A DNA stretch of 64,000 nt from Natronobacterium texcoconense (GTDB taxonomy: Archaea; Halobacteriota; Halobacteria; Halobacteriales; Natrialbaceae), in assembly GCF_900104065.1 (NCBI RefSeq), contig NZ_FNLC01000003.1, positions 310,001-374,000 of the forward strand. Reading direction: 5' to 3'. The notes below the pieces were generated by a model that was given only the letters and a program-made list of their open reading frames with translations, had not been told where the DNA came from and did not search any database. The translations under genes and the position numbers were made by a program. Positions 25,101 to 31,898 of the stretch are shown piece after piece; position 1 is the stretch's first letter; each line of letters begins with the position of its first letter.

Positions 25101-26822
25101 TCAGTTCTCGAATCGCGCCTGAACGAACGGCTGGACGTCGTCGATGTCGGAGAGCCGGGAGTCCGACAGCAGGACTGCTTCGGTCTCTTCCTGTGGGACG
25201 GAGAGGCTGATCTCCTTCGTTCGCCCGTACCGGCCCTTCGAGACGACGACGGCGTTGACGATCCCGAGCATGTCGAGTTCGCTGATGAGGTCGGTGACGC
25301 GACGCTGAGTGAGCACGTCGGCGTCGATCTCCTCGCAGAGGCGCTTGTAGATGTTGAACACCTCGCCGGTGTTGATGCTGTGGACGCCGTTTTTCTCGAG
25401 CAGGATGATCGAGAAGAGGACGAGCTTGCTCTGGGTGGGGAGCGTACGGACGACCTCGACGACCCGATCGAGTTCGATCTTGTCCTGGGCCTGCCGGACG
25501 TGTTCCTCGACGATGGTCTCGGCCTGGGAGCGTTCGGCGAGTTCGCCAGCGGTCCGCAACAGGTCGAGCGCGCGTCGCGCGTCGCCGTGTTCCTGTGCTG
25601 CGAACGCGGCACAGAGCGGGATCACGTCGTCCGAAAGAGCACCCCCTTTGAACGCGACATCCGAGCGATGTTCCAGAATGTCCCGGAGCTGGTTCGCGTC
25701 GTACGGTGGGAAGACGATCTCCTCCTCGCCCAGCGAGGACTTGACGCGCGGATCGAGGAAGTCGGTGAACTTCAGGTCGTTCGAGATGCCGATAATCGAG
25801 ACTCGCGAATTCTCGAGTTCGGAGTTCATCCGCGAGAGGTTATAGAGCGTGTCGTCACCGCTTTTCTCGACGAGTTTGTCGATCTCGTCTAACATGATGA
25901 CGACGACGCGTTCGTCGTAGTCGACCGCGTCGAAGAAAACGCTGTAGACCCGGTCGGTCGGCCAGCCGGTCATCGGAACCTCCTCGAAGGAGTCTCTGTC
26001 CTCCTCGAGACTCTCGATTTGCTCTTCGACTTCCTCCCGGGAGTCGAACGGCGTCGACTCGAGTGGATGGTCCGGCGGGAGCGTCGCGTCGACACTATCG
26101 TCGGTTTCGTGGCCGGGTTCGGCGTCGGTCGACGCACCGGTGAACGACCCCTCCGTTTCGTCTGTAGAATCGCTAGACGGAGTTTCGCCACCCTCTCCAG
26201 TCGAAGTTGAGGTGTTTGCGTCCGTCGAGACGGGTTCTACCTCCGGCGGCTCGAAGAGGTCGCCCTCCGTTTCGTCTCCGGCGGCATCCGCGGCGTCGGA
26301 ACGTTCGTCGTACTCCTCGAGAGCGTCGAGACGGTCCTCGAGCGAGTCGATTCGGTCGTCGATCCGGCGCTGGTTCTTCTCGATGAACTTGTTGGCAAGC
26401 TGTGCGAGGACGCGATACTGGGTGTCGGTCACCTCGCAGTTGATGTACTCGACGTCACACGGGACGCTGTACTTCTGGGACGTGCTCTCGAGTTCCTTGC
26501 TGACGAACTTCGCGCTGGCGGTTTTCCCGGTCCCTGTCTTCCCGTAGATGAGGATATTCGAGGGGGTTTCGCCACGAAGTGCGGCGACGAGAATCGTCGC
26601 CATCTTGTTGATCTGGTCGCTTCGGTGTGGTAACTCGTGTGGCGTATAGGAAGGGCGCAGCACCTCCTTGTTCTCGAAGATAGGCTCGCCGCTGAGCAGG
26701 TCGTCGAACAGTCCTTGCTTGGGTTCGTCGTCGCCGAGATCGGTTCCCTCGAGATCGGTCGAGAATCCGTCTATACCGCCGACGTCGTCCGAACCAGTCG
26801 TTTCCGTATCCTCGTCTGACAT
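25101..26822 (-). CDS. orc1: Orc1/Cdc6 replication initiator with a long acidic insertion
   Basis: A 573-residue origin-binding AAA+ protein. The AAA+ part has Walker A GKTGTGKTAS (about residue 96) and Walker B VVIMLDEIDKL (about 315), sensor-1 SIIGISNDLKF, the lid region, and a C-terminal winged helix (LTQRRVTDLISELDMLGIV) that binds origin boxes. Typical haloarchaeal Orc1 proteins are about 400-420 residues; the excess is a disordered acidic Ser/Thr/Glu-rich insertion between Walker A and Walker B (about residues 160-290), starting with a coiled-coil-like RRIDDRIDSLEDRLDALEEYDER. The gene faces away from the adjacent origin, as in the conserved haloarchaeal oriC1 locus. An origin-box-like sequence sits immediately upstream of its ATG, where it could mediate autoregulation. 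Confidence 0.95.
   Translation of the reverse strand: MSDEDTETTGSDDVGGIDGFSTDLEGTDLGDDEPKQGLFDDLLSGEPIFENKEVLRPSYTPHELPHRSDQINKMATILVAALRGETPSNILIYGKTGTGKTASAKFVSKELESTSQKYSVPCDVEYINCEVTDTQYRVLAQLANKFIEKNQRRIDDRIDSLEDRLDALEEYDERSDAADAAGDETEGDLFEPPEVEPVSTDANTSTSTGEGGETPSSDSTDETEGSFTGASTDAEPGHETDDSVDATLPPDHPLESTPFDSREEVEEQIESLEEDRDSFEEVPMTGWPTDRVYSVFFDAVDYDERVVVIMLDEIDKLVEKSGDDTLYNLSRMNSELENSRVSIIGISNDLKFTDFLDPRVKSSLGEEEIVFPPYDANQLRDILEHRSDVAFKGGALSDDVIPLCAAFAAQEHGDARRALDLLRTAGELAERSQAETIVEEHVRQAQDKIELDRVVEVVRTLPTQSKLVLFSIILLEKNGVHSINTGEVFNIYKRLCEEIDADVLTQRRVTDLISELDMLGIVNAVVVSKGRYGRTKEISLSVPQEETEAVLLSDSRLSDIDDVQPFVQARFEN
26147..26167 (-). repeat. Weak ORB-like sequence inside orc1
   Basis: On the minus strand it contains GACGAAACGGAGGGGT, one base from the box core GAAACGAAGGGGT. 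About 30-40 bp to the right (near 26196-26216, plus strand) is CTCCAGTCGAAGTTGAGGTG, a poorer inverted partner. It lies in the acidic-insertion coding region (STDETEGS). The ETEG codons alone could create the core, so this is tentative. Confidence 0.3.
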
Positions 26823-26835
26823 TCGTCGTACACGT

Positions 26836-26856
26836 ACCCCCTCGTTTCGAGTGGAA
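26836..26856 (-). repeat. Origin recognition box A
   Basis: Minus strand reads TTCCACTCGAAACGAGGGGG then T, matching the box family (TTCCA-N3-GAAACGAAGGGGT). It starts 14 bp upstream of the orc1 ATG, so Orc1 bound here would cover its own promoter. Confidence 0.7.
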
Positions 26857-27181
26857 TACCGGACCCGAAATCAGGAATGGTGCGAGATAGATGGTCTATA
26901 ACGACACATCTACGATTCCAGTAACCCAACCTGGGTCCAGTTGATGCAAACGAAACAGAGGAACACCATGGTATTAAATTCTTCCCTTCGTTCATCAGTG
27001 CTGCCGGGAGAGGGAAATTGCAGCGCTGTGAGGGAGTCTACGGCCCGTTTCTACGAGAGGGGTAGATCGGCCGAAAGCAAAGGCACGTTTCGGGTCGATA
27101 CACGATGTTGTCCTCGATCAGGTTCGGACGTTCTTTCGGTCTCCAGCACTCCGGCTCACTTCGGTTCGCACGCACGAAGAC

Positions 27182-27306
27182 AAAAGGGGATAGAAGTGGA
27201 GGGTGGTGGGAGAAGTGGAGGGTGGAGGGTGGTGGGAGAAGTGAGGGAAGTGAAGAGAGGAGAGTGAGGGGAGAGGAGTGAAGGGAATGAGGGAAGTGAA
27301 AACGAG
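27182..27306 (+). repeat. Polypurine tract with tandem repeats in oriC1
   Basis: About 125 bases of the plus strand contain almost only A and G with scattered T and practically no C. The first half holds imperfect tandem copies of a GAAGTGGAGGGTGGTGGGA-type unit (27193-27213 and about 27212-27240), the second half irregular GAGG/GAAG repeats. A second, looser purine-rich stretch follows at about 27361-27455. Confidence 0.8.
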
Positions 27307-27610
27307 CAGTGCTGACCCAGGGAGCTGGCGTCCCGGAGTTGGTCCTGATTCTGGCAGCCAACGAAGAGAGAAGTAGGTCAGAAAAAGGAAGATAATGAGG
27401 AGAGGTGGAAGAGAGGAAGGATAACAAAGGGGAGAGGGTGAACGGATGGAGAAGTCGAACTGTGGATCGAACCTCGAGGGCGAACGGAGACTGGTCTCCA
27501 GTAACGAGATGGTGGTTGCCCCGTCCGTAGTGGGACGAAACCAGAATTGTAAGATAATAGATGTATCTCGTCGTCCGATGAATTTTGTTAGATGAGCTCC
27601 GGAACCCCCC

Positions 27611-27633
27611 ACCCCTTCGTTTCAGGTGGAACT
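27611..27633 (-). repeat. Origin recognition box B
   Basis: Minus strand carries TTCCACCTGAAACGAAGGGG then T, continued by a run of G (27605-27610), the G-string typical of haloarchaeal boxes. It matches box E at 21 of 23 bases in inverted orientation. Confidence 0.85.
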
Positions 27634-27634
27634 G

Positions 27635-27680
27635 TTCGAAGGAGGGGTGGGGGTGGAACCCCCTCTCTAGAAACGAGTGG
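27635..27680. repeat. Variant origin boxes next to box B
   Basis: TTCGAAGGAGGGGT (plus, 27635-27648) mirrors the 3' half of box B, and 27657-27680 read on the minus strand begins CCACTCG and ends AGAGGGGGTT, a variant with a changed centre. A similar GTTTCTACGAGAGGGGT occurs at about 27049-27065. These may be weak Orc1 sites. Confidence 0.45.
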
Positions 27681-27916
27681 TTTTATTAGGGTGGGTCAGA
27701 AACCATATCCGTAGCACTAGCAGAATGAATTATTTGCTAGAGGAGTTGGTTTTAGTTACTAGATCCAACTAGATCGACGTCCCTCAGCGGGTTCTGTTAC
27801 TAGAAGCGTCTTTCTTGCCGAATTCGTCCGTCTGATCGCCTCTCTTTCCGTCTCGAGTCGAAATAAGGGGCTATCTCTTCCTCCACGGGTCAACTCCATC
27901 CCCCGGAGGGTCGATC

Positions 27917-27939
27917 AGTTCCAGTTGAAACGAAGGGGT
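27917..27939 (+). repeat. Origin recognition box E
   Basis: Plus strand carries TTCCAGTTGAAACGAAGGGG then T, followed by GGGGG (27940-27944). It is the inverted partner of box B across about 280 bp containing an AT-rich stretch. Confidence 0.85.
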
Positions 27940-28123
27940 GGGGGCCACGGCGTCGCCTATGTGTAAAGTTATCATCCACCAGGTGAACTAACATCATGAC
28001 AGTATCTCTGCGAACCTAATCAGTACGGTAGCTGGTAACTCATTTCTGTCTGTTAGTTAACACGTCTGACGTAGGCTTAAGTGAATTCAGTCAGTAGTAG
28101 ATTCAGATGCACCCCGCGGTGCT

Positions 28124-28129
28124 GGAGGG
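28124..28129 (+). promoter_or_regulatory. Shine-Dalgarno sequence of oapA
   Basis: GGAGGG ends 9 bases before the oapA ATG. With a TATA-like GCTTAAG near 28074-28080 this suggests a leadered mRNA of about 35 bases, unlike the leaderless promoters elsewhere in the window. Confidence 0.5.
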
Positions 28130-28138
28130 CCCCTAAGG

Positions 28139-28777
28139 ATGGGACTGTTCACAGAACTCAAAGATAGTATCTCTCGCGCTAGGGACCGCCTGTTCTCCGA
28201 ACAGGAGCCAAAACGTATCGGTATCTACGGTCCGCCCAACGCCGGGAAGACGACGCTTGCAAATCGTATCGCACGGGACTGGACCGGTGACGCAGTCGGC
28301 ACGGAGAGTCACATTCCACACGAAACGCGCCGAGCTCGCCGGAAGGAAAACGTCGAGATCGAACGCGACGGGAAGTCGGTAACGATCGATATCGTCGACA
28401 CGCCCGGCGTGACGACGAAGGTCGATTACGAGGAGTTCACCGACGAGATGGAGGAAGACGACGCCATCCGTCGCTCCCGCGAAGCGACCGAGGGTGTCGC
28501 GGAAGCGATGCACTGGCTCCGCGAAGACGTCGACGGCGTCATCTACGTACTCGACAGCGCGGAGGATCCGATCACGCAGGCCAACACGATGCTGATCGGC
28601 ATCATCGAATCCCGTGATCTCCCCGTGCTCATCTTCGCGAACAAGATCGATCTCGAGGAAGCGAGCGTCAAACGGATCGAAGACGCCTTCCCACAGCACA
28701 AAACCGTCCCGCTGTCGGCCAAGGAAGGCGACAACATGGACGAAGTCTACGACAATATCGCGGATTACTTCGGGTGA
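28139..28777 (+). CDS. oapA: Era-like GTPase OapA/ArvA
   Basis: A 212-residue small GTPase. G1 is GPPNAGKTTL (about 31-40), G3 is DTPGV (about 86), G4 is ANKIDL and G5 is LSAKEG. It is the first of the origin-associated genes oapA-oapB-oapC found beside oriC1 across haloarchaea; the Haloferax homologue (ArvA) is reported to drive extracellular vesicle formation, so a link to replication itself is uncertain. The next gene follows after 4 bp, and the three genes form an operon reading away from the origin. Confidence 0.92.
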   Translation: MGLFTELKDSISRARDRLFSEQEPKRIGIYGPPNAGKTTLANRIARDWTGDAVGTESHIPHETRRARRKENVEIERDGKSVTIDIVDTPGVTTKVDYEEFTDEMEEDDAIRRSREATEGVAEAMHWLREDVDGVIYVLDSAEDPITQANTMLIGIIESRDLPVLIFANKIDLEEASVKRIEDAFPQHKTVPLSAKEGDNMDEVYDNIADYFG

Positions 28778-28781
28778 TACG

Positions 28782-29183
28782 ATGCCAAAGACAACCAACG
28801 CGGACGACCAGGACGGTCCGGACGGCGTCCAGATCGATCTGATAAGCGGCGAGCGAATGGAGGGAATGGCCTCCATGGAGAAGATCCGGATGATCCTGGA
28901 TGGCGTCCACGACGGCAACATCGTCATCCTAGAGGAGGGGCTGACTCCCGACGAAGAGAGTCAGCTCATCGAGGTGACGATGGCCGAGATCAGCCCCGAC
29001 GAGTTCAACGGGATCGAGATCGAGACCTACCCGAAACCGGGTGGCGGTGACTCGTCGCTACTCGGTCGGATCATGGGATCCGACGATTCGGACGCGAAGC
29101 TGACGGTGATCGGGCCGGCCAACAGAATCGAAACGCTCCACAAGGACGAAACGCTGATCAGCGCGCTCGTGTCTCACAACTAA
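28782..29183 (+). CDS. oapB: OapB/ArvB family protein (DUF2073)
   Basis: A 133-residue protein of the DUF2073 family: VQIDLISGERMEGMASMEKIRMILDGVHDGNIVILEEGLTPDEE is its hallmark first half. No catalytic motif is evident. It sits between the GTPase and the zinc-ribbon protein of the conserved oap/arv operon; its stop overlaps the next start (TAATG). The start at 28782 is chosen because the longer frame runs back through oapA. Confidence 0.92.
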   Translation: MPKTTNADDQDGPDGVQIDLISGERMEGMASMEKIRMILDGVHDGNIVILEEGLTPDEESQLIEVTMAEISPDEFNGIEIETYPKPGGGDSSLLGRIMGSDDSDAKLTVIGPANRIETLHKDETLISALVSHN

Positions 29184-30226
29184 TGCCTCACGAATGTACG
29201 AACTGTGGCCGCACGTTCCCGGACGGCTCCAAGGAGATGCTGTCGGGCTGTCCCGACTGCGCCGGGAACAAGTTCCAGTTCGTGCCGTCCGGAACGCTCT
29301 CGACGTCCGGCGCCGACGCTGACCGGACGAGCGAGCCGGCCTCGAGCACCAGTCCCAGTTCACCGGCTTCGGAGTCGACCCCGGATCCAGCTGCAGTCGA
29401 CGGCCGTCCACCCGAAACGGAGGGTGATTCTAGCCCCGCGAACACTCGAGCCGAACGGACGGCAACCTCCGCATCCGAGCCCGATTCCGGCTCCGACAGC
29501 GTTCGAACGCGAGCGAAAGACACCGTTCGCGAGTGGATGTCGTCGGACTCGACGGACGAAACCGAACAGGACGAGACGAGCGACGGATTCACCGAGTGGC
29601 CCGATTCGGCGCGCCGACCCGAGGACCGTTCGACAGCTGAACCGAACCGGGACGATACATCGTCTCCATCTGACGCTACGCCGTCGACTTCTTCACCGCA
29701 GTCGAGCACACCTTCGTCGGCTCCATCACCGCCGGACACTCCTTCACCGACCTCATCACAGTCGAACACCGCTTCGTCGAGCCCACCAGGATCGAACGCG
29801 GCTTCCTCGACTTCACCGGAGCCGTCTCGAGAAGAAACGACGACGATCGCCGACAGTGAGAACTCCGCACAGGCAGACGCCAGAAGCGAGGTCGTCCGTC
29901 GCGACGATCTTCCTTCGGACGTCGGCGGAGATACCGAGAACACTCGAGCGAACGCGGCTGCCGATCCCGTTTCGAACGAGGAGCCAGCCGCCGAACCGCC
30001 GTCTAACGGTCGTGTCGTCAGTGAACCCTCCGGTTCGGAGCTGTCGATGGAGCAACTGCGGGCTGAGCTCAACGAACAGTTCGAGAGCATCAAGATCCTG
30101 CGCCCGGGACAGTACGAACTCAACCTGATGGAGCTGTACGACCGCGAGGAGTACATCATCTCCCTGCAAGACGACGGTCGGTACGTCATCGACGTCCCCG
30201 ACTCCTGGCGCGAGTCCGAGGAGTAG
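29183..30226 (+). CDS. oapC: OapC/ArvC family zinc-ribbon protein
   Basis: A 347-residue three-part protein. Residues 1-35 form a zinc ribbon with CTNC and CPDC pairs (ECTNCGRTFPDG, SGCPDCAGN). Residues about 40-275 are a disordered Ser/Pro/Thr/Glu-rich linker with many SS-P-S repeats. The last ~55 residues (MEQLRAELNEQFESIKILRPGQYELNLMELYDREEY) are a conserved helical and beta unit. Third gene of the origin-associated operon. Function unknown; the ribbon suggests nucleic-acid or protein binding. Confidence 0.92.
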   Translation: MPHECTNCGRTFPDGSKEMLSGCPDCAGNKFQFVPSGTLSTSGADADRTSEPASSTSPSSPASESTPDPAAVDGRPPETEGDSSPANTRAERTATSASEPDSGSDSVRTRAKDTVREWMSSDSTDETEQDETSDGFTEWPDSARRPEDRSTAEPNRDDTSSPSDATPSTSSPQSSTPSSAPSPPDTPSPTSSQSNTASSSPPGSNAASSTSPEPSREETTTIADSENSAQADARSEVVRRDDLPSDVGGDTENTRANAAADPVSNEEPAAEPPSNGRVVSEPSGSELSMEQLRAELNEQFESIKILRPGQYELNLMELYDREEYIISLQDDGRYVIDVPDSWRESEE

Positions 30227-30269
30227 TCCGTCGTCATCCTCGTTCGGCTGACGGGAGTCAGACAGATGG

Positions 30270-30276
30270 ATTTAAG
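30270..30276 (+). promoter_or_regulatory. TATA box of the 29-codon gene
   Basis: ATTTAAG lies about 26-30 bases before the ATG at 30301, the leaderless spacing seen elsewhere in the window. It supports transcription starting at this very small gene. Confidence 0.5.
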
Positions 30277-30300
30277 CGACGTGCGTGATACCTCTCGACT

Positions 30301-30390
30301 ATGAGCACTGCAACCAAGATCGTTCTCGGCACGATCGCTGCATCGGCGCTGCTGTCAGTCCTGCTGATCTTCCAGACCGCACTCGCCTGA
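30301..30390 (+). CDS. 29-residue single-helix membrane microprotein
   Basis: The reading frame encodes MSTATKIVLGTIAASALLSV followed by LLIFQTALA: a short polar start and one hydrophobic helix. The gene has a well-placed TATA box (30270-30276), and its TGA overlaps the ATG of the next gene (TGATG, 30388-30392), which indicates translational coupling. It is too short for usual gene finders. Function unknown; a small membrane anchor or leader for the next protein is possible. Confidence 0.7.
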   Translation: MSTATKIVLGTIAASALLSVLLIFQTALA

Positions 30391-31172
30391 TGTTCGAGCC
30401 TCGCGAGCTCTCGAGCCCGGTCGAACGGATCCGGGACGAACACGCTCCAGAGGCGCTCGTTTTCGACTGCGACCGGGACTTCGAGACGTTACCACCGGCA
30501 CAGGCCGAAGAACTCGGGCTCGTCGTCGACTCCCTCGAGCCCGCGAGCTATCCGTCGTCGTGGCTCCCCGAGGACGCGCCGACGCTGCTCGATCGCTACG
30601 CGAGTTCGGACCTCACGATCGGCATGCCCGGAGACGGCAGCATCGCCTGGACTCGCCAGACGGATCCGCCGATCGTCCTCGTCAAACCGCGAGTCGAGGG
30701 GACGCCCGAGTTGTTCCTCGATTTCCTGCTCGCGGAGGCGTTCGTCGAACTCGGACTCGAGGTGCCCGAACACTTCATCGGTTTCTTCGAGGACGCCTAT
30801 CCTGATCTGGACCGAGCGGTCGCGTTAGATCCCGGCGGCACCTATCAGGTCGCGGCGGCGCTGTACGACGGCTGGGTCGGACTCGGGAGCCGCGAGGTGT
30901 TCGCCGAGTGGCACGGCGACGAACCGGAACTGGCCGACGCCTGGCAGGACGCAGGAGGTCGCCTCGAGGGTCGAGTTTCGGGACTCCCGCGGGCGGTCGC
31001 TCGCGGCGAGACGGAGTTTGCCGACGCGACGGAACTCGCGTGTGCAGCGATCAAACACGCGATCGAACTGCCCGCGCCGTTCGCCGCGCTCGATACTGAC
31101 GCCTATCACGAGCACGGGCCCGACTACGCGGTCAGGTGGGCCGAGAAAACGTTCGAGTCGCTGGCGGAGTGA
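30390..31172 (+). CDS. Conserved haloarchaeal protein (DUF7089-like)
   Basis: A 260-residue soluble acidic protein beginning MFEPRELSSPVERIRDEH. Patterns include LVVDSLEPASYP, GDGSIAWTRQTDPPIVLVKPR and a helical C-terminal half. I recognise it only as a conserved neighbour of haloarchaeal oriC1 loci, tentatively DUF7089; no enzymatic motif is visible. Its start overlaps the stop of the 29-codon gene, which fixes the start against longer alternatives. Confidence 0.8.
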   Translation: MFEPRELSSPVERIRDEHAPEALVFDCDRDFETLPPAQAEELGLVVDSLEPASYPSSWLPEDAPTLLDRYASSDLTIGMPGDGSIAWTRQTDPPIVLVKPRVEGTPELFLDFLLAEAFVELGLEVPEHFIGFFEDAYPDLDRAVALDPGGTYQVAAALYDGWVGLGSREVFAEWHGDEPELADAWQDAGGRLEGRVSGLPRAVARGETEFADATELACAAIKHAIELPAPFAALDTDAYHEHGPDYAVRWAEKTFESLAE

Positions 31173-31253
31173 TCGCCACCGAAAACGGTGTAATTGCCCC
31201 TCGAGTTTTTCGATCGGTTCCGACGTTCGTCCTCGCAGTTTCGCGGCCGATAC

Positions 31254-31832
31254 TCAGAACTCTGCGTCGACGGTGCCGTCCTCGTCCAGATCGATTACGC
31301 CGTCGAACTGGGCACGGAACTCGTCGACGACGTCCGGGTTGTGAGGCTCTTCCGAGAGATGAAAGAGGCCGACAGCGTCGTGTTCCTCGAGCAGTTCGCG
31401 AATGCGTTCGACGGCCTCGAGCGCCTGTTCGTCACCGGCGTAGTAGGCGAGTTCGGTGACGGAGTCGAAGCTGATGCGGAGTTTACCGTCGTTGTTCGCG
31501 AGGAAACCGTCGATGTGCTCGACGATTCCGTCGACGTCGTCGGGGGCGGCGACGTAGTGGATGGTGTCGGTCTTCCGTCGCGAGTAGCCGCGTTCGATCG
31601 ATAGCGTGTCGAGGATCTCCGCGCGTTCCTCGTCGACGTCGTAGTGCTCGAGTTTCTGTTTGACTTCGCGTGCGGTCGTCCGGGTAGAAATAACGAGGAA
31701 GTGGTCGGTGTCGGTCTTGAGGAAGTCGGTGTCGATGCGATCCGTTTCGCCGGTACTCGGATGAAGCAAGAGAATCCCAGTCCCCCCTGGTACCGTCTCC
31801 GGTGTCCCATCTATCTCGAGCGTGTAGTCCAT
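31254..31832 (-). CDS. Conserved haloarchaeal protein, RecA/KaiC-like remnant (DUF7090-like)
   Basis: A 192-residue protein. It begins MDYTLEIDGTPETVPGGTGILLLHPSTGETDRIDTDFL, which resembles the start of KaiC/RecA-superfamily ATPases, but the Walker A GxxGxGKT is replaced by HPSTGETD, so it probably does not hydrolyse ATP. The C-terminal half (ELAYYAGDEQALEAVERIRELLEEHDAVGLFHLSEE) keeps the RecA-like helix-strand layout. Tentatively DUF7090. A TATA-like box (about 31859-31866, minus strand) precedes the ATG. Convergent with the preceding gene. Confidence 0.75.
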   Translation of the reverse strand: MDYTLEIDGTPETVPGGTGILLLHPSTGETDRIDTDFLKTDTDHFLVISTRTTAREVKQKLEHYDVDEERAEILDTLSIERGYSRRKTDTIHYVAAPDDVDGIVEHIDGFLANNDGKLRISFDSVTELAYYAGDEQALEAVERIRELLEEHDAVGLFHLSEEPHNPDVVDEFRAQFDGVIDLDEDGTVDAEF

Positions 31833-31898
31833 ACTGGCCTGAACAACTTTCGGGATCGACTTAATAGTGCGGATATACCGGTCGTTACCGAGTATCGT

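Larger units (their letters stand above)
26823..28138. other. oriC1: Replication origin oriC1 (orc1-oapA spacer)
   Basis: A 1316-bp gene-free region between orc1 and oapA, the classic haloarchaeal oriC1 position. It holds inverted origin recognition boxes (26836-26856, 27611-27633, 27917-27939 and variants), AT-rich stretches likely to unwind (about 27680-27785 and 27955-28115), and two purine-rich tracts (27182-27306 and about 27361-27455). The two best boxes match at 21 of 23 positions, face opposite ways and flank the first AT-rich stretch by about 280 bp. No protein gene in it is credible. Confidence 0.9.

Noticed and set aside
27038-27427. Minus-strand 129-codon frame in oriC1 (and a 164-codon one at 27118-27612)
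   Set aside because: They translate the polypurine tract as Leu/Ser/Pro runs, lack acidic haloarchaeal composition, and lie in the origin.
29416-29432. GAAACGGAGGGTG in oapC as another origin box
   Set aside because: It is the direct coding of a PETEGD linker, lacks the TTCCA half, and such codon runs are common in acidic linkers.
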